This document shows positions 10,001-17,297 of a stretch of DNA of 64,000 nt, piece after piece. The notes beneath the pieces were generated by a model. That model was not told where the DNA came from, searched no databases, and worked only from the letters and a program-made list of their open reading frames with translations. Source of the DNA: Terriglobales bacterium (GTDB lineage: Bacteria; Acidobacteriota; Terriglobia; Terriglobales; Acidobacteriaceae); assembly GCA_030038475.1 (NCBI GenBank), contig JASHOU010000010.1, forward strand, positions 93,058 through 157,057. The letters are read 5' to 3'. A program made the translations under genes and the position numbers. How positions within the stretch are numbered: position 1 is the first letter of the stretch; each line of letters begins with the position of its first letter.

Positions 10001-10706
10001 ATTCAGCGGGTGGAAGTTCTTCCACGTTGAATTCCTGAATCGAGTCGATGGGCAGGATGGTTGCCGAATCTCCAGCTATACCCGCTCCATTGATGATGGC
10101 CTGGCCAGAATAGGGTTCGCTATTGAACAAGCCCTCAACGAAGTAGGCATTGTCCTCCGCGCGCAATCCGTTCGTGCTCGTCGTTGAAAATCCACCGCCC
10201 GGATATCGCATGACGCCGGGACGGAGTTGGAGCAGGTTCTCGTAGTTCCGGCCGTTCAACGGCAAATCGTTGATCTCGGCGTTGCTGAGCGTGCCGCCCA
10301 ACGTGGCGGAAGTGCTGTCAATCAGCGGAACTTCCTCATTCACGACTACGGTTTCGGTAACTTGTCCCGGCGGCAACGAAAGATCGACGCGTGAATCCTC
10401 GGCGACTTCGACGAGAATATTGGGACGCTCAACAGTCTTGAAGCCTTTTGCTTCCGCTCGAACCTTATAGACTCCAGGCTGCAACTCCGGGGCGGCGTAA
10501 GTTCCAGAGGCGTCGGTGGCTACGGTTCGAGTCGTACCGTGCTGCACGTCCGTGATGACAACCGTGGCCCCGGCAACGCCGGCACCGGTCTGATCGCTCA
10601 CCGTCCCCAAAATTCGCCCAGTAGTAGTTTGGGCAAGCCCAGGAATCGAAATGGAGAGCACGAGACAGAAGATGCCAATACGAATGCAATTCGACGGAGA
10701 ACGCAT
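7083..10706 (-). CDS. Oar-like TonB-dependent receptor with carboxypeptidase-regulatory N-domain
   Basis: This 1207-residue outer-membrane protein starts at the ATG at 10706, behind GAGG, and has a signal peptide ending GLAQ. An N-terminal CarboxypepD_reg-like beta sandwich (GRILGTVSDQTGAGVAGATV) is followed by a plug domain containing LPLNGRNYENLLQLRPGV. A long barrel follows, with many aromatic-rich strands and FNIFNHPNLANPYGG near the end; the last residues (GLKFTF) form the usual C-terminal beta signal. Oar-type receptors import or export large substrates in acidobacteria and myxobacteria, with energy from TonB. It diverges from a FadR-type regulator gene across a 297-bp region with overlapping promoters and an operator, so its expression is probably controlled by that regulator's ligand. 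Confidence 0.92.
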   Translation of the reverse strand: MRSPSNCIRIGIFCLVLSISIPGLAQTTTGRILGTVSDQTGAGVAGATVVITDVQHGTTRTVATDASGTYAAPELQPGVYKVRAEAKGFKTVERPNILVEVAEDSRVDLSLPPGQVTETVVVNEEVPLIDSTSATLGGTLSNAEINDLPLNGRNYENLLQLRPGVMRYPGGGFSTTSTNGLRAEDNAYFVEGLFNSEPYSGQAIINGAGIAGDSATILPIDSIQEFNVEELPPAEFGWKPGAVVNVALKSGTNGIHGSAFAFGRDGVMDARNFFNTVPNPKLPRTLEQYGGSVGGPIVKDKVFFFGAFEGQMYDVGNSYGGVTSPSMVSMPTNGTCLFLATGDCADSIPNVIADLQAGGVPISPASLTISGCALSGSTVTCNGTGFPTNNNPNINISNGFPNDVTVYNALGKIDVNLSRNHHISGMYFFGNNTGTVEDFPELQTKWLSDIHTRAQVAGGSWIWTPNARWVNEARFGYNRLYQPTLPGDLNTPASSYGLDTGVSGPETGGLPRIGFGGYFTGLGGFKWPKFQGPDSITQFIDHVSYTVGRHAFKFGGELHYDDVTNAAYGNARGSITFLGGILNPASTQLEDFFAGYPFKASVTVGNPTLHLHNWAYSLFAQDDWRVARSLTLNFGLRYEFSSVPQEEHNLLGNFDPNFGLVQVNTGPHAISSLYKPDHTNFAPRVGFAWDVFGTGRTVLRGGGGLVYETVNWQSFIAFNNAFGPGSVPTGAPIDASGNTSGGTITTGNVSLPFFLNPTPISWNPGSGPLYGSPTVNCYNSPCPIMTVDRNLTTPYVWQWSLSMQHAFTPSLTLEMAYVANHGGNLTGIRDINQPPVGSGWPAANIITCNANLVPNPVPGGPPLYDVNNTLNNGAPCQDQTQLEVGPFANKFPYLLNIFQMGNVYRSNYNGLQVTLNARNFHGLSMVAGYTWSHSLDDVGANWDFGYGSGLPQNAYNPGAEYGNSDFDVRQRFTLSLTYAIPSKKGYAQTLEGWEVNSIITKQTPQPWGPMDEGTDAAGIGPLPVSPPANTPIRWSFYGNPKDFKPTATGIPFFGGTDAPSMPTSNAACNAQALAVDGGTPGASTESLAYFGCYAEGNSIMIPPPLGQFGNMGRNTFQDLGFWDVDFSVAKNWHFGDRLHAQFRAEFFNIFNHPNLANPYGGQNGFGFNDPSVQPFGCACATPDVAAANPVIGSGGSRAVQLGLKFTF

Positions 10707-10811
10707 GGTTGACCTCGGAATCCTAATAAGGATGGAGGAATTTTTCCCCCGGGGCCGCAGCCTCCGCACCGGTATTCGATCGCAAAACTTTGAAAATATC
10801 GGGCGTTGGAA

Positions 10812-10841
10812 GGTATAGCCTTGACGTGGCCTACCCGTCAA
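10812..10841 (-). promoter_or_regulatory. Putative promoter of the TonB receptor gene
   Basis: On the minus strand TTGACG (10841-10836) is followed after 18 bp by TATACC (10817-10812), a sigma70-like arrangement. The start codon lies about 105 bp downstream. This -35 box is the mirror partner of the -35 box of the opposite promoter, so the two form a 6-bp inverted repeat. Confidence 0.4.
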
Positions 10842-10848
10842 GTAGTAT
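10821..10848 (+). promoter_or_regulatory. Putative promoter of the FadR-type regulator operon
   Basis: TTGACG (10821-10826) and TAGTAT (10843-10848) are separated by 16 bp. The -10 box touches the operator palindrome at 10848-10864, so a bound repressor would block this promoter. The leader to the ATG at 11004 would be about 150 nt. Confidence 0.4.
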
Positions 10849-10864
10849 TGTGGTTCGACCACAA
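10848..10864. promoter_or_regulatory. FadR-family operator palindrome
   Basis: TTGTGGTTCGACCACAA is a perfect inverted repeat of 7-bp arms with a 3-bp spacer. The TGGTnnnACCA core is the pattern known for the FadR/PdhR/LldR group of GntR regulators. A regulator of exactly this class is encoded next to it, so autoregulation and control of the divergent receptor gene are likely. Confidence 0.6.
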
Positions 10865-11003
10865 GGCCATTCACACGGCTGCATCTAGATAGTGTGTGGA
10901 TGCTGCAGCAATTATGAACGCCGATGGTATAGTGGTTGGTCCAAAATACCTTTATGGATAACAGGCTTTGACGTTTGGGGTGCCCAATGACGGATGGTGC
11001 CCA

Positions 11004-11741
11004 ATGACAGATGGACCGGCAGATCCGCAAAATGCCACGCTGCTATACCGAGTCGTAAGGACATCTCGCCTCTATGAGCAAATCGTCCATCAGGTGGAAG
11101 ACTCCATTCTCAAGGGTCAGCTCAAGCCGGGCGACCAGTTGCCCGCGGAGCGCGAACTGGCTCTGCGTTTTGGCGTAAGCCGCACGGCGGTGCGCGAAGC
11201 CGTGAAAGCCCTGCGCGAGAAAGGATTAGTCGAGGCCTATTCAGGGCGCGGTACGTTCGTCACGGATGGAACTTCGCAAGCGGCACGGCAATCGCTCGAT
11301 CTGATGATTCGCATCAACCCGCAAGAGGGTTCGGCGAATCTGATCGGGCTGCGGCTGGTGCTGGAGCCGGAGATTGCCGGCCTGGCCGCTTCGCGAATTG
11401 AGGAACAGCTGCTGAGCACCATGCGGGAAGCGGTGGCGGTGATGGACCGCAGCCTGCAGGATCGGGAGAGCTATATCGAAGCGGATCTGGATTTTCATCT
11501 GGCGCTGGCGGAAGCGGTAGGGAATCCGCTGATTCTGTCGCTGCTGGATTCGATTGTCGGACTGTTGCGCGAGCAGCGCAGCCGCATCTTCAACGTGAGA
11601 GGCGGACCGCAGCGCGGGCAGTATCATCACAAACGCATCTTGGCGGCGATTGAGCGGCGCGACGCGGAGGCGGCACGGGAAGCGATGCGTGCGCATCTGA
11701 AGCAGGTGCTCGAGGATTCGTCGGCCGTAGGGAATAAGTAG
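11004..11741 (+). CDS. GntR/FadR-family transcriptional regulator (FCD domain)
   Basis: This 245-residue regulator has an N-terminal winged helix with the GntR signature LKPGDQLPAERELALRFGVSRTAVREAVKALREKGLVE. The C-terminal helical FCD effector domain has conserved acidic and histidine positions (DLDFHLALAEAVGNPL, and QYHHKRILAAIERRDAEAA near the end). FCD domains bind small carboxylates, often with a metal. The gene heads an operon for a hydroxyacid dehydrogenase and 2-oxoacid dehydrogenase subunits and diverges from a TonB receptor, so the ligand is probably the substrate or an intermediate. I prefer the ATG at 11004 over the TTG at 10968. A short stretch (GTGCCCAATGAC.GATGG) is tandemly duplicated just before the start. 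Confidence 0.88.
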   Translation: MTDGPADPQNATLLYRVVRTSRLYEQIVHQVEDSILKGQLKPGDQLPAERELALRFGVSRTAVREAVKALREKGLVEAYSGRGTFVTDGTSQAARQSLDLMIRINPQEGSANLIGLRLVLEPEIAGLAASRIEEQLLSTMREAVAVMDRSLQDRESYIEADLDFHLALAEAVGNPLILSLLDSIVGLLREQRSRIFNVRGGPQRGQYHHKRILAAIERRDAEAAREAMRAHLKQVLEDSSAVGNK

Positions 11742-11787
11742 TTTCGCCTTTCAAAGTGCAAACGCCGATAGCGAAGGAAGTGGCCGC

Positions 11788-12669
11788 ATGGCCAAACTTG
11801 GATTCATCGGTCTCGGTGTAATGGGCGGCAACATGGTGGCTCGGCTGCTCGAGAAAGGGCACACCGTAACCGGCTATAACCGGACGCGATCAAAGGCGCA
11901 GTGGTTGATCGAAAAGGGCATGGAGTTTGCCGATTCTCCAAAAGCTGTGGCGGCAACGTCGGACGTGACCTTCAGCATGGTCACAAACGCCGCGGCCCTT
12001 GCGGCAGTGACGGAGGGCACGGATGGACTACTCGCCGGCATCGGTCCGGGCAAGTTTTACATTGACATGAGCACGGTGAGTCCCGACGCGAGCCGGGCGT
12101 TGGCGGCCAAGGTTCGCGTGAAGGGCGCGGATATGGTCGATGCTCCTGTCTCCGGCAGCGTGATCACGCTGCAGCAAGGCAAGCTGTCTGTGATGGTTGG
12201 CGGGCGCAAAGAAACGTTTGAGCATTTGAAGCCGCTGCTGCTCGATATCGGCCCCAAGGTGACGCACGTTGGCGACAACGGTCTGGCGCTGAGCATGAAA
12301 ATTGCCGTCAATTTGAACCTGCAAGTGCAGATGATGGGTTTCTCGGAAGGTGTGCTGCTGGCTGAAAAAAGCGGGATTCCACGCGAGGTCGCAGTCGACG
12401 TACTGACGCACAGCGCGGTTGCTTCGCCCATGATTCAATATCGCGGTCCGTTTGTTTTGCAACAACCGGAAGAAGCCTGGTTCGACGTCAACATGATGCA
12501 GAAAGACATGCTACTGGCGATTGAAATGGGCCGCAAGCTGAATGTTCCCGTCCTCACGACTGCGCTCAGCAACGAGTTCCTCACCGCCGCACGCGCAATG
12601 GGGTGGGAGAAGCAGGACTTCGCCGTTGTCTTCCATGTATTGGCGCGCATGTCGGGAATTGAAAAATGA
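11788..12669 (+). CDS. NAD(P)-dependent beta-hydroxyacid dehydrogenase (3-hydroxyisobutyrate dehydrogenase family)
   Basis: The 293-residue length is typical of the family. The N-terminal Rossmann fold begins FIGLGVMGGNMVARLLEKGH, with cofactor-selecting NRT after strand 2. The substrate loop DAPVSGS is near residue 115. The catalytic Lys lies in LSMKIAVNLNLQ near residue 170, matching the family's KxxxN motif. It oxidises a beta-hydroxyacid to the semialdehyde or ketoacid, or runs in reverse. Members include 3-hydroxyisobutyrate, tartronate-semialdehyde and related dehydrogenases, and sequence alone does not separate them. It sits 46 bp after the regulator and 10 bp before E1 alpha, so it very likely belongs to one operon that feeds the 2-oxoacid dehydrogenase complex. 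Confidence 0.87.
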   Translation: MAKLGFIGLGVMGGNMVARLLEKGHTVTGYNRTRSKAQWLIEKGMEFADSPKAVAATSDVTFSMVTNAAALAAVTEGTDGLLAGIGPGKFYIDMSTVSPDASRALAAKVRVKGADMVDAPVSGSVITLQQGKLSVMVGGRKETFEHLKPLLLDIGPKVTHVGDNGLALSMKIAVNLNLQVQMMGFSEGVLLAEKSGIPREVAVDVLTHSAVASPMIQYRGPFVLQQPEEAWFDVNMMQKDMLLAIEMGRKLNVPVLTTALSNEFLTAARAMGWEKQDFAVVFHVLARMSGIEK

Positions 12670-12679
12670 GAATGCAAGA

Positions 12680-13669
12680 ATGACAACCACCGTTCGGCAG
12701 GAGACTTCGGACAAAGTCGATCTGTGGCTGCGCATGTACCGCCAGATGGTGGCCATCCGGCAATTTGAAACGGAGGTCAACGAACTTTACACGCGGGCGC
12801 TGATGCCCGGTTTGGCGCATCTTTACATTGGCGAGGAGGCAGTCGCAGTAGGCGTGTGCTCGGCGCTTGAGCGCACCGATTACATCACCAGCACACATCG
12901 CGGTCACGGACATTGCCTGGCAAAGGGCGCTTCTCCCGACCGGATGTTCGCTGAACTGTTGGGCAAGGAGGCCGGCTACTGCAAAGGCAAAGGCGGTTCT
13001 ATGCACATTGCCGATCCAGCCACGGGAAACCTGGGAGCGAACGCGATTGTGGGCGGCAGCGCCGGCATTGCGACGGGTGCGGCATTCGCGGCACAGCGGC
13101 TCGGCAATGGTCGGGTGTCGGTATGTTTCTTCGGTGAAGGCGCACTCGGCCAGGGCGTGTTGTATGAAGTAATGAACCTCGCCCAGCTTTTCAAGCTGCC
13201 CGTGATTTATGTGTGCGAGAACAATCTCTACAACGAATACACGCACTATTCCGAAACGACTGCCGGAGAAATTGTCGCGCGCCCAGCCGCATTCGATATT
13301 GAATCGGTCACCATTGACGGGCAGAATGTGCGAGTCGTGAATGAATTTGCGCAGATCCTGGTCGACCGCGCGCGGCGCGGGGCAGGTCCTGCGTTTCTGC
13401 TGTGCAATACTTACCGTTATCACGGGCATCACGTCGGCGATATCAATCGAGAGTATTACCGGTCGAAGCAGGAAGAACAAATCTGGAAGAGCGAACGCGA
13501 TCCGATCGTCAATTTTGGAAAGGTGTTGATCGAACAGAAGATCGCGGATCAGGAGGCGCTCGACGGCATACAAAAAGAGATCGAAGCGCAGATGAAGCAG
13601 GCGGTCGCGTTTGCTATCTCAGCGCCGTATCCGGATGTCGATGAAGTCGAAGAGGACGTGTATGCCTGA
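12680..13669 (+). CDS. 2-oxoacid dehydrogenase E1 component, alpha subunit (AcoA/PdhA type)
   Basis: This 329-residue subunit binds thiamine diphosphate with its beta partner and decarboxylates a 2-oxoacid, or cleaves acetoin. The ThDP motif GEGALGQG...YVCENN spans about residues 153-184. The family signature THRGHGHCLAKG and GKGGSMHIAD are present, as is the phosphorylation-loop-like YRYHGHHVGD. The ATG at 12680 lies 10 bp after the preceding stop; a longer frame upstream overlaps the dehydrogenase gene and is rejected. Its stop overlaps the E1 beta start by 8 bp, indicating translational coupling. The size fits the acetoin and branched-chain E1 heterotetramer class. The substrate cannot be fixed. 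Confidence 0.9.
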   Translation: MTTTVRQETSDKVDLWLRMYRQMVAIRQFETEVNELYTRALMPGLAHLYIGEEAVAVGVCSALERTDYITSTHRGHGHCLAKGASPDRMFAELLGKEAGYCKGKGGSMHIADPATGNLGANAIVGGSAGIATGAAFAAQRLGNGRVSVCFFGEGALGQGVLYEVMNLAQLFKLPVIYVCENNLYNEYTHYSETTAGEIVARPAAFDIESVTIDGQNVRVVNEFAQILVDRARRGAGPAFLLCNTYRYHGHHVGDINREYYRSKQEEQIWKSERDPIVNFGKVLIEQKIADQEALDGIQKEIEAQMKQAVAFAISAPYPDVDEVEEDVYA

Positions 13670-14669
13670 AAACCATCTTCCCGCGCAAAACGCCCGTGAA
13701 CTGACTTTCGCGCAGGCGATTCGCGAAGCCCTGGCCGAGGAGATGCGCCGCGATTCCACCGTTTGCATTTTGGGCGAAGATGTGGCCGAGGCTGGCACAC
13801 CGTTTAAAGTTCTCTCCGGTTTGTTGGAAGAATTCGGCAGAGACCGCGTGTTCGATACGCCGATCTCCGAAGCCGGTTTCACCGGTCTGGCGGTGGGCGC
13901 GGCTATGGCTGGAATGCGGCCGGTGGTGGACATCATGTTTGGCGACTTCGTCACCTTGACCATGGACCAGATGGTGAACCAGGCCGCGAAGATCTACTAC
14001 ATGTCTGGCGGGGCGTGGAAAGTGCCAATGGTGATGCGCACCACGATGGGCGCGACGCGACGCTCGGCGGCGCAACATTCGCAGTCGCTGCATGCTTGGT
14101 TCTGCCATATTCCCGGATTAAAGGTCGTGCTGCCTTCGACGCCTTACGATGCCAAGGGATTGCTGAAGGCCGCGATTCGCGACGAAAATCCCGTCGTTTT
14201 TTTCGAAGACAAGATGATGTACAAACTCAAAGGTTTGGTGCCGGCTGACGATTACACTGTGCCTCTGGGTGTGGCGGATGTGAAGCGCGAGGGCGACGAC
14301 ATCACGCTGATTGCCACGAGCAGCATGGTACAGGTGGCGTTGGGCGCGGCAGTGCTACTCGAAGAAGTTGGGATCAGTGCAGAAGTAGTCGATCCGCGCA
14401 CCATGTGGCCGCTCGACGAAAAGACTCTGATTGAATCGGTGAAGAAGACATCGCGCGCCATTGTTCTCGACGAAGGTTATGAGCGCTATGGCGTGACCGC
14501 GGAACTTGCTGCGGTGATTGCCACCGGCGCATTCTACGATCTGGACGCTCCGGTCAAGCGCATGGGCGCGATGCACGTTCCGATTCCATTTTCGCCGCCT
14601 TTGGAGGATGCTACCGTACCTACGGAACAAACCGTGTTTGAGGCGGCACGCGCGCTGTGCGGTCGGTGA
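13662..14669 (+). CDS. 2-oxoacid dehydrogenase E1 component, beta subunit (AcoB/PdhB type)
   Basis: This 335-residue beta subunit completes the E1 active site. The N-terminal transketolase-like pyrimidine-binding domain contains ILGEDVAEAGTPFKV, RVFDTPISEAGFTGLAVGAAMAGMRPV and the QHSQSLHAWFCHIPGLKVV segment with the conserved active-site His. The C-terminal domain has VVDPRTMWPLDEKTL. The start ATG at 13662 has AGAGGA at 13651-13656 and overlaps the alpha gene by 8 bp. An M24 hydrolase gene lies 13 bp downstream with its own AGGGAG. All family landmarks are intact. Confidence 0.9.
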   Translation: MPENHLPAQNARELTFAQAIREALAEEMRRDSTVCILGEDVAEAGTPFKVLSGLLEEFGRDRVFDTPISEAGFTGLAVGAAMAGMRPVVDIMFGDFVTLTMDQMVNQAAKIYYMSGGAWKVPMVMRTTMGATRRSAAQHSQSLHAWFCHIPGLKVVLPSTPYDAKGLLKAAIRDENPVVFFEDKMMYKLKGLVPADDYTVPLGVADVKREGDDITLIATSSMVQVALGAAVLLEEVGISAEVVDPRTMWPLDEKTLIESVKKTSRAIVLDEGYERYGVTAELAAVIATGAFYDLDAPVKRMGAMHVPIPFSPPLEDATVPTEQTVFEAARALCGR

Positions 14670-14682
14670 AAGGGAGATTGTT

Positions 14683-16026
14683 ATGGCTCTGCCAACTTAC
14701 GGAACGATGGCAGTCGATTGGGAAAATCGGGTCGATTTCGATCGCTTGCGCCGCGAACGCCTGGCGCGCGCCAAGGATCTCCTCGCGAAATCGGAGATGG
14801 GCGCGCTGTTGTGTTTCGACATGAATAATGTCCGCTACCTCACCGCAACCCACATCGGCACCTGGGCGCAGGACAAGGCGAACCGCTTCACGCTTCTTCC
14901 GCAAAACGACGAGCCAATTCTCTGGGATTTCGGGTCGGCGGCGAAGCATCATCAATTGCATTGTCCGTGGCTGGGCGAGCGCTCGCGCGCCGGTATCTCG
15001 ATGCTGCGCGGCGCTATGACCCCAGAGATGGGCCGCGCCGAAGATGTAGCCAGAAAGATTCGCATTGAACTGGAGATGCGCGGCTTGCACAAAGAGCCAC
15101 TGGGCATCGACATCATTGAACTTCCGGTGCTATTCGCTCTGCAAAAAGAGGGAATCAAAGTCGTCGACGGGCAAGCGCTCATGTCGGAAGCGCGTGTCAT
15201 CAAGACGCGCGACGAAATTACGCTGCTGAATATGTCCGCCATGATGGTCGATGCGGCTTATGACGAGCTTTATCGTGCGATGAAGCCGGGGCTGAGCGAG
15301 AACGAAGCAGTGGGACTAGTGAGTAAAGTTCTCTACGATCTCGGTTCCGAGTATGTGGAAGCAGTGAATGCGATCTCGGGGGAGCGCTGCAATCCGCATC
15401 CCCACGTTTTTTCCGATCGCGTGCTGCGCCCCGGAGACCCTGTGTATTACGACATTCTCCACTCTTACATGGGATACCGCACCTGCTATTACCGCTGCTT
15501 CACCATCGGATACGCGTCGCACGCGATGAACGACGCGTATAAACGTTGCCGCGAGTATCTCGACGCAGCGATTGAACTGGTGCGTCCGGGACGCACCACA
15601 GCGGAGATTGCGGCGGTGTGGCCCAAAGCGCAGGAGTTTGGTTTTCCGAACGAGGAAGCGTGCTTTGCTCTGCAATACGGACACGGCATCGGCTTGGCGA
15701 TCTGGGAAAAGCCGGTGATTAGCCGCCTGGTTTCGTTCGAGCATTCCTGCGAGATCAAGCCGGGCATGGTTTTCGCACTCGAAACTTTCTGGCCTTCGAC
15801 CGACGGCTGGAGCGCGGCGCGCATCGAAGAGGAAATTGTCGTCACCGAAACCGGGCACGAGATCATTACGCGGTTCCCGGCAGAAGAACTTCTGGTGGCT
15901 GGCAGGCATTATTTCACGGTCGACGGTCCACTGCCCGCGATTCGAGAGACGGAATCGAAACCAAACACTCGTGTGCGCGAGATGATCGAAACCAGTTCCC
16001 GACAAGAGCGAGTCATCGTAGGCTAA
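14683..16026 (+). CDS. M24-family (creatinase/aminopeptidase P-like) hydrolase with an altered metal site
   Basis: This 447-residue protein starts at the ATG at 14683 behind AGGGAG. It has a creatinase N-domain (MGALLCFDMNNVRYLTATHIG) and a C-terminal pita-bread fold. Of the five metal ligands expected in dinuclear M24 peptidases, Asp in VYYDILHS, His in YGHGIGL, Glu in GMVFALETFWP and Glu in RIEEEIVV are present. The second Asp is a Cys (GYRTCYYR instead of the GY..D.TR pattern). Creatinase and some other M24 members work without the usual metal pair, so this is probably a C-N or C-S bond hydrolase/lyase rather than a peptidase. It lies between E1 and E2 genes, which links it to the operon's catabolic task; it might release the hydroxyacid from a larger molecule. 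Confidence 0.78.
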   Translation: MALPTYGTMAVDWENRVDFDRLRRERLARAKDLLAKSEMGALLCFDMNNVRYLTATHIGTWAQDKANRFTLLPQNDEPILWDFGSAAKHHQLHCPWLGERSRAGISMLRGAMTPEMGRAEDVARKIRIELEMRGLHKEPLGIDIIELPVLFALQKEGIKVVDGQALMSEARVIKTRDEITLLNMSAMMVDAAYDELYRAMKPGLSENEAVGLVSKVLYDLGSEYVEAVNAISGERCNPHPHVFSDRVLRPGDPVYYDILHSYMGYRTCYYRCFTIGYASHAMNDAYKRCREYLDAAIELVRPGRTTAEIAAVWPKAQEFGFPNEEACFALQYGHGIGLAIWEKPVISRLVSFEHSCEIKPGMVFALETFWPSTDGWSAARIEEEIVVTETGHEIITRFPAEELLVAGRHYFTVDGPLPAIRETESKPNTRVREMIETSSRQERVIVG

Positions 16027-16073
16027 AGATCCAACCGAGCAGAATCATTCATTGGATGAACAAAACTTAATGT

Positions 16074-17297
16074 ATGGCAATTAGTGTGGTTATGCCCGCG
16101 CTCGAAATGGCCCAGGAAACTGGCAAACTGATTTCGTGGCTGAAAAAGGAGGGCGACGCGGTTGCAAAAGGCGAGCCGCTGCTGGAAATCGAAACCGACA
16201 AAGCGGTGATGGAGATCGAGTCGCCGGGCGATGGCGTGCTCGCCGGAATCAAGGCCGAGGCCGGAACAGAAGTGCCCGTGGGCCGGACGATCGCCTGGAT
16301 CGTGAATCCCGGAGAAACTCCGCCGGCAGATGACATTGCCGCGGCCTCGGGAAGAAAAACGACGATTGCCGCATCTTCTGCGGCGATATCGGCCGTTGAA
16401 ACGATTTCAGCGTCATCGCCGATCCAGCCGATAAAGATTTCGCCCAAGGCGCGGCGTTTGGCCAGCGAACGTGGCGTCAACCTTGCCGACGTGCGAGGAT
16501 CGGGCGCAGGTGGAGAAATTCTCGCTTCCGATATTTTCGCGGCTGCGGAGGCCAAAGCCGGAGCATCGCGAGGAAATGAGCTAGCGCGAGAAGCGGGCGA
16601 AAGGAGCTCCGTCGCGCGTCTCATGGCAGAACGCACCACGCAGAGCTGGACAACAATTCCTCATTTCTTTGTCACGCGCGAAGCGGACGCAGGCGCTCTC
16701 AACCGAGCGCGGCAGCGATTTCGCAACGAGATTGAAGAATCTCACGCGGCCAAACTCACGCTCAGCGATCTGTTGATAGCGCTGGTGGCTCGCATTCTCA
16801 GAAAGCATCCTCGCTTCAACGCAAGCTGGACCAGTGAGGGGATCCGTGCCAATGACGATATCAATATCGGGTTGGCAATAGCAGTCGACGATGGAGTTGT
16901 CGCGCCGGTAATTCATCACGCCGATAAAACCGAACTAGCGGAGATTGCCGCGCAACGGCGCGATCTGATCGAACGGGCGCGCGCCGGTAAGTTGCGCCCC
17001 ACGGATCTCGCGGGCGGAACTTTCACCATCAGCAACCTCGGCATGTTTGGAGTTGATGCCTTCACCGCGATCATCATTCCTCCCCAGGCGGCGATTCTCG
17101 CAGTGGGAGCAATTATCGATCGAGTCGTCCCGGTTAATGGCCATCCTGCAGTTCGTCCCATGATGACGTTGACGCTTTCGGTCGATCACCGCGTGGTGGA
17201 TGGCGCGCGTGCGGCGGAGTTTCTGCGCGATCTGGTCGAGGCCATCGGCAATCCACAGGCATACCTGGACGCGCGTGCTGGCGATTTCCGTGCATGA
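16074..17297 (+). CDS. 2-oxoacid dehydrogenase E2 component (dihydrolipoamide acyltransferase)
   Basis: This 407-residue E2 has three parts. A single lipoyl domain (residues 1-80) carries the lipoylated Lys in EIETDKAVMEIES. A peripheral subunit-binding domain follows after an Ala-rich linker (ISPKARRLASERGVNLADVRGSGAGGEI, about 120-155). The catalytic acyltransferase domain ends with the active-site motif DHRVVDGA. It transfers the acyl group made by E1 to CoA. No lipoamide dehydrogenase (E3) gene is in this operon, so E3 must come from elsewhere. The gene overlaps the following outer-membrane protein gene by 4 bp (ATGA). The order E1a-E1b-M24-E2 is unusual. Confidence 0.92.
   Translation: MAISVVMPALEMAQETGKLISWLKKEGDAVAKGEPLLEIETDKAVMEIESPGDGVLAGIKAEAGTEVPVGRTIAWIVNPGETPPADDIAAASGRKTTIAASSAAISAVETISASSPIQPIKISPKARRLASERGVNLADVRGSGAGGEILASDIFAAAEAKAGASRGNELAREAGERSSVARLMAERTTQSWTTIPHFFVTREADAGALNRARQRFRNEIEESHAAKLTLSDLLIALVARILRKHPRFNASWTSEGIRANDDINIGLAIAVDDGVVAPVIHHADKTELAEIAAQRRDLIERARAGKLRPTDLAGGTFTISNLGMFGVDAFTAIIIPPQAAILAVGAIIDRVVPVNGHPAVRPMMTLTLSVDHRVVDGARAAEFLRDLVEAIGNPQAYLDARAGDFRA

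Noticed and set aside
12581..13573. 330-codon minus-strand frame
   Set aside because: Antisense to E1 alpha, which has full family motifs.
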